NCBI GenBank assembly: GCA_030386875.1
Contig: CM059566.1
Location: 41,948,068-42,012,067, forward strand
DNA: 64,000 bases
Reading direction: 5' to 3'
Origin: Morinoia aosen
Lineage: Eukaryota > Arthropoda > Malacostraca > Amphipoda > Talitridae
The position numbers and the translations under genes are program-made. Under the pieces are notes generated by a model that saw only the letters and a program-made list of their open reading frames with translations, had not been told where the DNA came from and made no database searches. Numbering within the stretch: position 1 is the first letter of the stretch; each line of letters begins with the position of its first letter. Below, one piece after another: positions 11,787 to 22,249 of this stretch.

Positions 11787-12935
11787 CGAATGAAGCACCA
11801 TAAAGAGCACCAGACTGCACAAGGAGTGCACCATAAGGGCACCGCTACTCCGACTAAAACACCATAAAGAGCACCAGACTGCACAAGGAGTGCACCATAA
11901 GGGCACCGCTACTCCGAATGAAGCACCATAAAGAGCACCAGACTGCACAAGGAGAGCACCATAAGGGCACTGCTTCTCCGAATAAAACACCATAAAGAGC
12001 ACCAGACTGCACAAGGAGTGCACCATAATTAAGGGCACCGCTACTCCGAATAAAACACCATAAAGAGCACCAGACTGCACAAGGAGTGCACCATAAGGGC
12101 ACCGCTACTCCGAATGAAGCACCATAAAGAGCACCAGACTGCACAAGGAGAGCACTATAAGGGCACCGTTACTCCGAATAAAACACCATAAAGAGCACCA
12201 GACTGCACAAGGAGAGCACCATAAGGGCATCGTTACTCCGAATGAAGCACCATAAAGAGCACCAGACTGCACAAAGAGAGCACCATAAGGGCACCGTTAC
12301 TCCGAATAAAACACCATAAAGAGCACCAGACTGCACAAGGAGAGCATCATAAGGGCACCGTTACTCCGAATGAAGCACCACAAAGAGCACCAGACTGCAC
12401 AAGGAGAGCACCATAAGGGCACCGTTACTCCGAATGAAGCACCATAAAGAGCACCAGACTGCACAAGGAGAGCACCATAAGGACACCGTTACTCCGAATA
12501 AAACACCATAAAGAGCACCAGACTGCACAAGGAGTGCACCATAAGGGCACCGTTACTCCGAATAAAACACCATAAAGAGCACCAGACTGCACAAGGAGAG
12601 CACCATAAGGGCACCGTTACTCCGAATAAAACACCATAAAGAGCACCAGACTGCACAAGGAGTGCACTATAAGGGCACCGTTACTCCGAATGAAGCACCA
12701 TAAAGAGCACCAGACTGCACAAGGAGAGCACCATAAGGGCACCGCTACTCCGAATAATACACCATAAAGAGCACCAGACTGCACACGGAGAGCACCATAA
12801 GGGCACCGTTACTCCGAATAAAACACCATAAAGAGCACCAGACTGCACAAGGAGAGCACCATAAGGGCACCGTTACTCCGAATGAAGCACCATAAAGAGC
12901 ACCAGACTGCACAAGGAGCGCACCATAAAGGGCCC
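11787..12935. repeat. 64-bp satellite array, about 18 copies
   Basis: Each unit contains GAATGAAGCACCATAAAGAG, CACCAGACTGCACAAGGAG, GCACCATAAGGGCACCG and TTACTCC. The unit is itself two related halves of about 33 and 31 bp. Two head variants (GAATGAAGC and GAATAAAAC) partly alternate, a hint of a 128-bp higher-order unit. One copy has a 4-bp insertion near 12029. Because 64 is not a multiple of three, no frame can run through the array. The roughly 66-99 codon minus frames here are shadows. Confidence 0.97.
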
Positions 12936-13573
12936 AAAAGCGCACAAAGAGTCGAGGAGAGGACGGCCTCCGAGGAGGCCTGGCCTTATCAGCCTCCAGT
13001 AAAGCAGCGGGGCTTTATTTTAGGTTTTCTGGTGTGTGCAGAGCGGCTCATATCTCTATTTATTGCCTCATTATGGTGCTGGCGGTATCTGTAATGGCGC
13101 GTGTACACACCGAGCCACCCGGGGGACACATACTCTTATATACCACATATGTTATAAACATTTCTACGAATATTACATCATACACAAGAACAACAGACAT
13201 TGGTGATATCATGCTCTTGAAGTTTAGCGATCCACTTTTCACGCAACTGAGAACAAGGCCCGTCAAACTGAGCACCGTAAAGAGTTGGAAACCTCGGTAA
13301 AAATAGGCCGTAAAGAGAAGTGCTGTTTAATTTAAAGGGACCGTCTGGGTCAAAAAACTAAATTGTAGTAATCTTGATAAAAAATACTTCATAATGATAC
13401 ACTTTAATTCTTGTCGGATCAAAAGTCTTTGAATTTAATGGAAGGACGCTTTGAAGACCGTAAGCTTGAATCGTCGTATAAATGCTGCACTTGCGAGTGA
13501 AGCTCTGGATTTTATTGGTGTGGTTTAAAACTATTAGGGCTAAATTCAAGTTTTATTTCAACCTCGACACCTC
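12936..13573. other. Satellite right flank, no gene recognised
   Basis: It begins with a GC-richer segment containing GGACGGCCTCCGAGGAGGCC, a small inverted repeat. It then turns AT-rich and holds the second copy of the flanking direct repeat at 13272-13312. Frames of 70-88 codons show no recognisable motif. Confidence 0.5.
13272..13312 (+). repeat. Flanking direct repeat of the 64-bp satellite, right copy
   Basis: Counterpart of 11300-11345. It begins CACCGTAAAGAGTTGG, followed by AAACCTCGGTAAAAATAGG. The phrase GGCCGTAAAGAG follows directly, so the sequence may itself be two decayed satellite-like units. Confidence 0.8.
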
Positions 13574-13794
13574 TTAAATGTGGCAGGTTAAACTGAAGCT
13601 CAATATTTAACTGAAATCGGAATTGATTTTAGAGGTGAAGTTTGAAAATAACGAACATTAAATAGTTCATGTCTTAATTCAGTTTTCATTAATAATACTT
13701 ATGAAAATTGAGTTTGTGACTGCTGGTCGGTCAGTAACATTATGAAAATCCCCTCAGTGACCACCGATGGGTGACTTCGCAGTCAAAGTGTTAA
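13574..13794. mobile_element. TTAA-flanked MITE, copy B
   Basis: TTAA at 13574-13577 and TTAA at 13791-13794 enclose 213 bp. The right end (CACCGATGGGTGACTTCGC, AGTCAAAGTG) matches copies A and C. The left end (ATGTGGCAGGTTAAACTGAA) is degraded, but the interior AGGTTAAACTGAAGCTCAAT is the same as in copy A. The orientation is the same as copy A. It is non-coding. Confidence 0.85.
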
Positions 13795-14918
13795 ATTCTA
13801 TCTTCTCGGTATTTGGACAAACTATTCACCCCTTCCCTCTCCAAAGAGCTTAACATTTATTTGGGAGTCAAGAATTCCCATATCAATGGTTTTCAGCAAT
13901 GAATTGTCAGAAGAAATTTCTAAACTACATTTAACTTGATACAAAAAGCCAACGCTCTTGAACTGTTTAGTTCTTTTGACATGTTACGCCTTCATTTGGA
14001 GCGTTCAACAAAAACTTTCATAATTCTGCAGTCTGTGCCAAATTCCCGGGTACCAACTATACGGAGCACAATGGACATGGACGTTTTGGACGTTTCACGC
14101 CCCACCAAACTCTGCGGGCACACAACTTTTCCACTTCAAGTAGTCATGACGGTTTCATTTTTTCCGCCCGGCTATCTAATCCGGAGGAATTTATTAAAAA
14201 GGTCTCTTTAAAGAATCGTAAATAAGCCCGATCGGCGGAATGCAATTCACACGGTCAAGACCCACTCGTGGTATTGCCGTGTATGGCAGGTACGAGCTAA
14301 GTTGGAAACGAAGTTTGGCAGCGCCACTGAGTTGGTAACCATGGGTATGGGAAGTTTGGAAGGTACCGCTCAGCATTTTAAAAAGATATTTTTAGTTTTT
14401 CATACTTTTAGCTGACGCATAGTCCTTCTCGTAAACAAATCTTCGGCAGCATTTTCTCAAGTGAAGTTATTTTGGTGTCAAAAATTAAATGCTAACCTGT
14501 AATTAATTTGAAATAGACGGAGTAAATTCTACTAATTTTTTTGATGCGAAATGCAGAACTGTAATGAGTTTTACGAGCAAATATTAGAAAGTTATTTCAT
14601 TTTCATTTGAACTTTCTTTATCCTTTATAATCTTTTTTCAATAAAAGTTGCTATCGCATCCGCATCAATATTTCAGAACACGCGTTGCAAACGCACAAAA
14701 TATCAGGGAATACTTTTACTTCAAATTATATTTAAAAACCAAACGCATTGCAGGCAGCATGTAAATACAGAGATGTTCGTGCAATGTGTCTACACTTCAT
14801 TGAAATAGATATCGAACACACATATTTCATACCTTATTTTAACAGCGCACGGCTCTGACGATATTGCATTATAAGTGCGAGCTTTCGCCCCCAGATATTT
14901 TATAGGAGTTCATATGTG
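13795..14918. other. No gene recognised
   Basis: AT-rich. The 91-codon frame at 13936-14211 resembles no family I know. Confidence 0.5.
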
Positions 14919-15025
14919 CCCAGTCTAACTTTTTCACCAGAGCATGCATGTTTTTCGCCGCCTAAGCGATTTAATTACTGAGGCGGCGAAAAACATGCAT
15001 GCAGGCAGCGAAAAGTTAGACTGGG
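14919..15025. mobile_element. Hairpin miniature element (CCCAGTCTAAC family), intact copy
   Basis: Arms at 14919-14963 and 14981-15025 (45 bp each) form an almost complete inverted repeat around a 17-bp spacer. The outer 15 bp (CCCAGTCTAACTTTT) and the inner 22 bp (starting GCATGCATG, ending CGCCGCCT) pair perfectly, with one 8-bp mismatched block between them. The element at 7912-8018 has the same ends and length. The flanks show no clear target duplication. The transcript would fold into a long hairpin. Confidence 0.88.
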
Positions 15026-15196
15026 TAGCTTCACCTCATTTCAGGATAAGTTGCCCTGGTGCGTTGCTTAAAAATAATTAGCGCAGTATTACTTCCTCTG
15101 TGTTGGTGCTTTGTGTCGCACTTTATAGTGCATATTTGAACTAGTACTTTGTGGATGCGTTGCTAGCTTGTCATACTAAGATATGACGCAAAATAT
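15026..15196. other. No feature recognised
   Basis: Short AT-rich interval between the hairpin element and the possible transposase remnant. Confidence 0.4.
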
Positions 15197-15409
15197 TCAC
15201 CCAAAATTTTTCGATGTGCGGTCGTTCAGTTCAACTAGAGTATCATAAAACGGAGTTCCAAATAATTGTTCAAAAATTTCATTACTTGGCCCTTTGTTTG
15301 TTATTTTATTTTCTCTTTGAACACAAATCAATGCACTCCATTCTGAATTATTTGAATGGTACCTTATTTGTGTTTCTTCGGACCTAAAATTTTCTTGACA
15401 TGGTGTCAT
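15197..15409 (-). pseudogene. Possible piggyBac-like transposase N-terminal remnant
   Basis: A 70-codon minus-strand frame ends with SNEIFEQLFGTPFYDTLVE and LNDRTSKNFG. The pattern F-x-x-L-F followed by D-x-L-V-x-x-x-N resembles the start of the piggyBac DDE domain, where a phrase of this kind precedes a TN-x-Y motif. A stop follows at once and no catalytic aspartates can be read downstream, so if the assignment is right the piece is a dead fragment. Three TTAA-type miniature elements in the window make a piggyBac source plausible. The match is short and judged by eye; a chance frame is quite possible. Confidence 0.2.
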
Positions 15410-16570
15410 ACCTGATCACAGCTTTTGTTAACTATGCACTGCTTTCTCCTATTATTCTTCGCTATTATTCACGCCCTTTGTGTTTTATTAGCCTTTAATT
15501 TCAACGCAATGTTTTTCAATGTGAATACGTGTTCCTCAGGTTGAGCTATGGCATTTTGTAGGACTCCTGCCTGCGTCTGCTTCAAATTGATCCGCACGAA
15601 ATTCGTTTAGAAAAGCATCGCTTTATGTCAATGTGCAAACTAAACATGTCGATGGTGGTGTTTTTGTGTGAATGTAATGTTCTAAAACGTTCTTTCAGCG
15701 TTTATAACGTGATGCTGACTTTGATGAGGAGTTTTAAATTGAAAGTAGGCAGCTATATTTTAGCGTATATCAAAAGTATATCTAGGAGTGCAATGAGTAG
15801 TGTATAAACTAGAAATGAGAAGGGCAATTCATAGCCGCAGCAGGGCCGCTGCAGCCACTCTACACGTGGGTATCTTGAACAATTTTGCATCCGTAAATTC
15901 ATGTTCGTATCACCGTACGTTTCCACATCTGTTAGTATCCTTATTGTTCTTTTTGCAATTGTACTTCTGGTAACAATCGCTCTTTTTTATATTTAGTGTC
16001 AATACAGAGGAGTGTGGTCTCTGAGATGCTTCCTGCCATCGCTTTTTTATCTCACTATTTCTGCCAACACTCCGAAAATATTTATTTTGACGAGGTATAG
16101 AATTACATGTTTGACGTTGTTTTTTATTTAGACTGCATGATATACTTATCCTTCATTCCGTTTCAGCATAATGACAACCCTTGGACAATGAGAGATTTTG
16201 AAGTGTGAATGACCACATCGATAAAGCACCAGCATAGTTGCGTTTCCTGTTGACCATTTCATTATGATTTCTATTACGAAGGCGACATCGTTTCAAGGCC
16301 TAACTTCCTCCACATGTTCCGGGATTCCAAAACGAGACAAACAAAAGTGGCCTGCTTTTGCTGCTACAGCCCTCATGCGTAGAGAGTGACAGCCGTCACC
16401 GTAATCCTGCGTTTCTGAAGCATTTCTTTAAAGCCAAAACTTGGCTGCGTCGAGGTGGCGGTCGGTGCTCATTGTGCGCCTCGGGCACCGTGTGACGGCA
16501 GAGCTCCAGATACCGGCCTGATATCAAACCTATTTGGATGGGTACGCATCTCTCGTTTACTCCAAATGTA
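15410..16570. other. No gene recognised
   Basis: AT-rich DNA with a GC-richer part at about 16370-16520 that holds no recognised motif or convincing frame. Confidence 0.5.
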
Positions 16571-16890
16571 AGAGCATCTGCAGCTGTACTCAGTTCTTGT
16601 ATTTCAGTATGAATAAAACGAATGATGCTTATCATCGTTTTTCTGGAAATGTTAGCAAATTAACATGTGCAGCTCCAGCAAGTTTTTGTATCCAAAAAAT
16701 ATGTTGCGTATTATCGTTTACTGGAAACATAAACAAATAAACTTCTGCAGCTGCAGCGAGTTTTCGTATTCCAATAAAAACAAATTGATTGATGTACATC
16801 ATCGTTTGCTTGAAATAGAAAAATGAACTTCTGTAGCTAAAGATTTTTCGTATTCCAGTCAAAACAGAACGAATTATGGGCATCAGTTCG
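16571..16890. repeat. Degenerate tandem repeat, unit about 80-105 bp, 3-4 copies
   Basis: The order GCAGCTnnAGCnAGTTTTCGT, then TTCCAATAAAAACnAAT, then ATCATCGTTT, then CTTGAAATAGAAA and AACTTCTG recurs starting near 16577, 16669, 16748 and, partially, 16837. Spacing varies because of indels. Confidence 0.75.
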
Positions 16891-17504
16891 CATTACATAC
16901 AAATCGCACCACTTTCATATTAGCCCAAAAATGCGATTGCAAGAAATCAGGCGTTCATTTTCAAGTTGTGTTGCTGCATTGTCTTTCATTCGCATCTGAT
17001 TCAATTAAATGGTTGATGAAAATGAGCTCCTATCCGACCATAAAACGAAACTAGATTGACATAAGTGTTGGCTCGTCGGCTGCAAATATGTAGTTGTTTG
17101 GTCCTGAAACTGTTTAATTGATGAATTAGTTGTAGAATTACCGCGTTCGAATTGTGGAATAATGTGCTAAAACATCGAACAACAACTGAATACTTAATTT
17201 GGTCTACCTCAAGATTCTCAAAATTTATCTCTAGATTGCCTATGCTACTTACACAACATTTGACAATATTAATGCAAAGAGGTAGTAAGAGGAAGGAATA
17301 TATGACTCCAGCTGTATTTGTACGTAGATCTAACCGAAAGATTAAGTGCAGATGGACGGTTTAACGATGAACATTGCCAGTGCCACATGCATACTTTATA
17401 TCTTCCCGATAGCAACATATATGTTTAAATGAAGATGGTGTTACAATATAGGTGACCAGGCAAACACTGCAAGAGTGGGAGAGAAAAATTAAAGTCCTCT
17501 ACAG
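16891..17504. other. No gene recognised
   Basis: AT-rich. A 70-codon frame at 17152-17364 has no recognised motif. Confidence 0.5.
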
Positions 17505-18495
17505 CTGTGACATTAAGAAATCAAAATTTAGAGTTTGCCACAGCATGTGACGGTAAAAACTCAGAATTTAGAGTTCTCCACTACTGTGACAGTAAGAAAT
17601 CAAAATTTAGAGTTCGCCACAGCTGTGACAGTAAGAAATCAAAAATTATAGTTCGCCTCAGCTGTGACAGTAAGAAATCAAAATTTAGAGTTCGCCTCAG
17701 CTGTGACATTAAGAAATCAAAATTTAGAGTTTGCCACAGCTGTGACATGTAGTAAGAAATCAAAATTTAGAGTTCGCTACAGCTGTGACAGTAAGAAATC
17801 AAAATTTAGAGTTCGCCACAGCTGTGACAGTAAGAAATCAAAATTTAGAGTTCGCCACAGCTGTGACAGTAAGAAATCAAAATTTAGAGTTCGCCACAGC
17901 TGTGACAGTAAAAAATCAAAATTTAGAGTTCGCCTCAGCTGTGACAGTAAGAAATCAAAATTTAGAGTTCGCCACAGCTGTGACAGTAAGAAATCAAAAT
18001 TTAGAGTTCGCCTCAGCTGTGACAGTAAGAAATCAAAATTTAGAGTTCGCCACAGCTGTGACAGTAAGAAATCAAAATTTAAAGTTCGCCACAGCTGTGA
18101 CAGTAAGAAATCAAAATTTAGAGTTCGCCACAGCTGTGACAGTAAGAAATCAAAATTTAGAGTTCGCCACAGATGTGACAGTAAGAAATCAAAATTTAGA
18201 GTTCGCCACAGCTGTGACAGTAAGAAATCAAAATTTAGAGTTCGCCACAGCTGTGACAGTAAGAAATCAAAATTTAGAGTTCGCCACAGCTGTGACAGTA
18301 AGAAATCAAAATTTAGAGTTCGCCACAGATGTGACAGTAAGAAATCAAAATTTAGAGTTCGCCACAGCTGTGACAGTAAGAAATCAAAATTTAGAGTTCG
18401 CCACAGCTGTGACAGTAAGAAATCAAAATTTAGAGTTCGCCACAGCTGTGACAGTAAGAAATCAAAATTTAGAGTTCGCCACAGCTGTGACGGTA
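17505..18495. repeat. 39-bp tandem array, about 25 copies
   Basis: The unit is GTGACAGTAAGAAATC, AAAATTTAGAGTTCGCCACA, GCT (39 bp). Inner copies from about 17760 are nearly identical. The left end is diverged and has a 4-bp insertion near 17744. Each junction forms the perfect 10-bp palindrome CACAGCTGTG, an E-box-type CAGCTG core, or a CTCAGCTGTG variant. As 39 is divisible by three, two plus frames (13-residue repeats such as SKKSKFRVRHSCD) and one minus frame stay open. The 278- and 262-codon frames are explained by this. No protein family resembles them. Confidence 0.97.
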
Positions 18496-18880
18496 ATTAA
18501 GAAAGAGAAGGCGCCGATCACAAAACGAGCAGCATTTACGCGAAGACCAGTATACTCGAATTTAATTACTTGATGGTAGAAGGACTTCCTTTTTCTGTGT
18601 GTCTGAGTATTAAATGACAGAACCCATGGCTGGTGAAGTTTGCGATTTGGGTAAACTCCAGTGTATGTATACATGTGTATGTTGGTGGATGTTTTATCCT
18701 AAAATTGGTGGTAATGATGTGTGCATGCATGCCTATCATTAATTATGAATCGTCGGGCAACAATTCATTTCCTGATTCGCGAATGGTAAGTTATTTTAAA
18801 TAGCAATTATAGAATAGTTCATAAGAGAAATGAAGAAAACACAGCGAGTATGATGGAAGAAATATGGATCATGAAGCGAT
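18496..18880. other. No gene recognised
   Basis: Right flank of the 39-bp array. Mixed AT-rich sequence without features. Confidence 0.5.
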
Positions 18881-19320
18881 TATAGAATGGCTCATATTTG
18901 GCTCACTGAAGTGGTAATAAATTGACCGATTGTAAAACAGTTATCCTATGCAATAACGCACATAAAATGACGAAAAAGTGGCTAATATGTGAAATCAAGA
19001 TTATAAAACGACTGTGACATGACTTTTATTCCAAATAACGATTTTAAAGAAGTCGAAAATGGCTCTTATATGGTATAATTAACGATTAAAAACGATAATA
19101 GAATTAATTAATAGCTGAAAAGAGAAATAACTATCACAATAGCTCTATATATGAAATAGCAATCATGAAACGATAATGAAATTGCTGAAAAGGGAAATAA
19201 CCTTCACAATGGTGCTTATATGGCATAACAATTGTAAAGTGGCAATATAAATGGCTGAAAAGAGACCTAACGATTACAAAACGATAATGAAATTGTTAAA
19301 AAGAGAAATAAGCATCACAA
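18881..19320. repeat. Degenerate tandem repeat, about 70-bp unit
   Basis: GCTGAAAAGAGAAATAAC, then ATCACAATAGCTC, then TATATGGCATAA and AACGATAATGAAATT recur with anchors at 19113, 19184, 19254 and 19305. More decayed units (GATTATAGAATGGCTCATAT and similar) reach back to about 18880. Confidence 0.75.
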
Positions 19321-19522
19321 AACGTGCCGCCTTGGAAGCGCCCGGGCCTGCAATTCTCGAGATCCATCTCACCCCCTCCCCCCTCCCCCCTGCCTGAGCG
19401 CGGCCCCCTTTTAGCAAGTCTTCGTTCTATTGATCGCTGCTAGGAACGGTCAGCTTGAAGCTGGGACCTGCTCTCATCCCAGCCCTCCCACATGTGTACA
19501 CGCAGCATCCCTAGCTCTCCCT
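19321..19522. other. GC-rich patch with C-run
   Basis: Contains CCCGGGCC and a CCCCCTCCCCCCTCCCCCC run at 19372-19391, a sharp change from the AT-rich repeat before it. The complement could form a G-quadruplex. No gene is recognised. Confidence 0.6.
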
Positions 19523-19850
19523 GCTCCCGACATCTCCTATAGCATCCATCGCATTATATCTTCTTCCTGCTTACACTCACCGCATTAATGTTCTGTGTGC
19601 TGTTTTACTCCAAACATCCTCAATATCATCCCTCGAATTGGCTCCAAACATCTCTTGTCATGCGTCGTATTACAGCTTCTTCCTGCTTACACTCATGCAC
19701 TGCATCATGCTCTGTAAATTGCACGTATACTCTCTCCGTTCCACGTAACTTCCCTTAGTTATTAGGCTCCCCTGCTCCCAACATCTCTTATCGTATGATA
19801 TCTTTTTCCTGCTTCCACTCACCGCATTATACTCTGTCTACATGGGTTAC
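19523..19850. repeat. Pyrimidine-rich tandem repeat, about 118-133 bp unit, 2.5 copies
   Basis: CTCCCGACATCTCCTAT, CTCCAAACATCTCTTGTC and CTCCCAACATCTCTTATC start at 19524, 19642 and 19775. Each is followed by TCTTCCTGCTTACACTCA or a variant and then by a CGCATTA..CTCTGT phrase. Confidence 0.75.
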
Positions 19851-20460
19851 TCGATCTCTAGGTTATGTTATTTCCCTTATTTATTATGCTCTCTATGCTA
19901 TATGTACCCTCCGTGTTATTACTTCCCATGTTGTCCGTGTTCTATCACCACCATTCCCTCTATGATACCCTCGGTTACTCTCCTAAATTACTACGATCTT
20001 TATACGCTATGTTACTCTTTATGTTACTCTATATTATCCTTCTTGTTCTCCCTCCAACATTCCCTCTATATGATGCCCAGATCTGTTACCCTCTACTTTA
20101 TGTAGCCTATCCTCTGAATGGTGCATGGCCACGCTGATACCCTCTACATATTATATCTGCTGCGCTCCGCTCATTTTACCCTCTAAACATGTGGTGCATA
20201 AGGCAAAATATCCTAGCTATGTTTTCCCTGGCTTTACACCTTTATATAGTTTTCTTGTAACGTCAACGTCCCTCGGCCTCTCATATGCACATTCTTGCTT
20301 ATTATGCTTGTCTCATCCTATATTATCCCTGTGACATCATGATTATTATTCCCTAGCCGCTCATTCACTTATTTCTCCGACCATTTTTCCAAATCTTTTG
20401 ATATTATTTTCGTTATTTGCTCACTAATTTCCCTCTAAATAATGCGCGGTTACTCTCTAT
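19851..20460. repeat. Degenerate pyrimidine-rich short-period tract
   Basis: Recurring CCCTCTATGTTACTC, CCCTCTATGATACCCTC and CCCTCTAAATAATG phrases at roughly 20-30 bp spacing with heavy decay. The overlapping frames rich in Y, L, P and C (19842-20137) reflect this composition and are not treated as genes. Confidence 0.6.
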
Positions 20461-20552
20461 ATGGGATCATTAATTCTAATCGATCATGCCATATTTCGTG
20501 CCATTATTTCTCAATTTTCTCTTTGTTCTATTCTGCCTCATTCTGGTGTCTT

Positions 20553-20707
20553 GTATCATTGCTACAGCAGTCATCACAAAGTCTAATTGAGGGGCCTCGT
20601 ATCATTGCTACAGCAGTCATCACAAAGTCTAATTGAGGGGCCTCGTATCATTGCTACAGCAGTCACAAAGTCTAATTGAGGGGCCTCGTATCATTGCTAC
20701 AGCAGTG
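20553..20707. repeat. 46-bp tandem repeat, about 3.4 copies
   Basis: GTATCATTGCTACAGCAGTC begins at 20553, 20599, 20645 and 20688. Units carry ATCACAAAGTCTAATTGAGG and GGCCTC. The copies are near-identical apart from a 3-bp deletion in the third, so amplification is recent. Confidence 0.95.
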
Positions 20708-20768
20708 GTTAGAAAATTCCACCGTACGTCGATGTCAGAGTGATCTGCTCATTGAAATTTGCCTGAAT

Positions 20769-21110
20769 GCTTTCATTTTCACGATGTGGACTTTTGTGTG
20801 ATGCGGTCACCGGTCACTCGGGCTGTCGCCACGTAGGAAATGGAAGTGATGGAAGAAGGGGGTTCCAAATCTCCATTTTGCCCCGTTGTTCTCCATAGGA
20901 ATTTATGCGGCGGAGACAAGACAAGATGAGCCAATCCCCGCCGTGCTATCTCTGCTGACCAATAGGGAGCCTCGAAACAGCGCATCCTTGAATAGGATGC
21001 GCCAGCCAGCCAATGGCGAAGCCCCCATTAAAACCAACACACTTCGATGCTCATTTGAAGGCGGGGAGCGCCAATCACCGTCCGCTTTCCGCACCCTCTG
21101 CGTTTGTTAT
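20769..21110 (+). promoter_or_regulatory. GC-rich island with four CCAAT boxes in one orientation
   Basis: CCAAT pentamers occur at 20931, 20959, 21010 and 21071, all on the plus strand, within about 145 bp of CpG-containing, GC-rich sequence in an AT-rich setting. CCAAT is the NF-Y binding core and is often found in multiples in animal promoters. A GTTATTTAAATGC phrase lies just downstream at 21107. No exon, transcript start or coding frame could be identified beside it, so promoter function is an inference from composition and motif clustering. Confidence 0.4.
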
Positions 21111-22249
21111 TTAAATGCAATGATCGTAAGAAAGAATCATCGGTGATCATCTTTTCCAGCAAATTTTCACACTTCGTTGACTATCATTTAAGTAGTGAAA
21201 TTAGTGTCACATGTTCATGTACTTATTCCTTTCTGACTATATGCTTCAAACTTAAACTTACACTCCTCGACATATATTATACCACATTCTGTAATATTGT
21301 ACGTATGTCTTATAATTACCGCTTTTTGAGACACGTTTCTTTATTTTTATTCATATCACAATAAATTATAACTTTCGACTTCTCGAACGTCTTTTTATCT
21401 TCTTGCTTAAGACATTCACAAAATTTCCCACTCAGCTCAACACGGGTCTTGAGGAAACAAATGAAATGTTACGGCATGATCCCGAGTTTTTTCAGAGTTC
21501 ATTTCTAAAATCGCTTCCTAATGTTTCTCCACTGTAGCGCGAAACTAAGTATATAGTATAATGCTTTCACTATAGACACGGGGTGCTATATAGCTACCAT
21601 ATACGAGCTCAACTCAGTTGACGGTGTCCCCCTTGACATTATTCACGGAAATAATTTTCGCAGTGCTCACGATTTTCTCGCGTCTCTCTGGGATCATTTG
21701 TGTGTTCAGAGCCAGCTGTAAATGGTGGTCTGGCTTTCCATGCTTTGATTCTTATTATTTATGCCAGCAAAGTACTCAACAAATTTTACGCACGAATAAA
21801 GTTATCCATGCATGAAAGTTTGTGAGACTGGTTTGAAATTTCATCGCGGTCCATATGTGTACATCGGACAGTTTTCTGTTCGTTAACTTAGGGGACCACA
21901 CGTACACACACGAGAGGTTTCAGTTTCTATTAAAGGGGTCAAACTTTTAATTCCCACACATTGCAACCAAGTTTTTGAAAACCTTAGGTATTCATAAAAA
22001 ACACACAAATCTGATTTTATGTTTGTAGCTGATTTTATACATGAATGTAAACTTTGAATGTGCAAATAAAATACGTGTTAGGCGTCTGACGCCGTTAATT
22101 AATTTGGTCTAATTGCTGATATTTTTTCTAAAAATTAGCCCGCTTTTATAATAACCAATAAAATTCTTGATGGCAAATAAGACATCTTAAATACGTAATT
22201 TCCTAAAGGGTCTGCACAAAGTTTAACCTAAAGCACTATACTTACAGCT
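21111..22249. other. No gene recognised
   Basis: AT-rich throughout. Frames of 60-86 codons have no recognisable motifs. Confidence 0.5.

Noticed and set aside
11476..11867. Two plus frames overlapping by ATGA, like a coupled gene pair
   Set aside because: The first frame runs through MITE copy A and the second through satellite monomers. Such overlap has no meaning in a eukaryotic non-coding setting.
17664..18573. Open frames of 278 and 262 codons
   Set aside because: They are translations of a 39-bp tandem unit in two frames. The period is divisible by three and the unit lacks stops in those frames, so openness is automatic.
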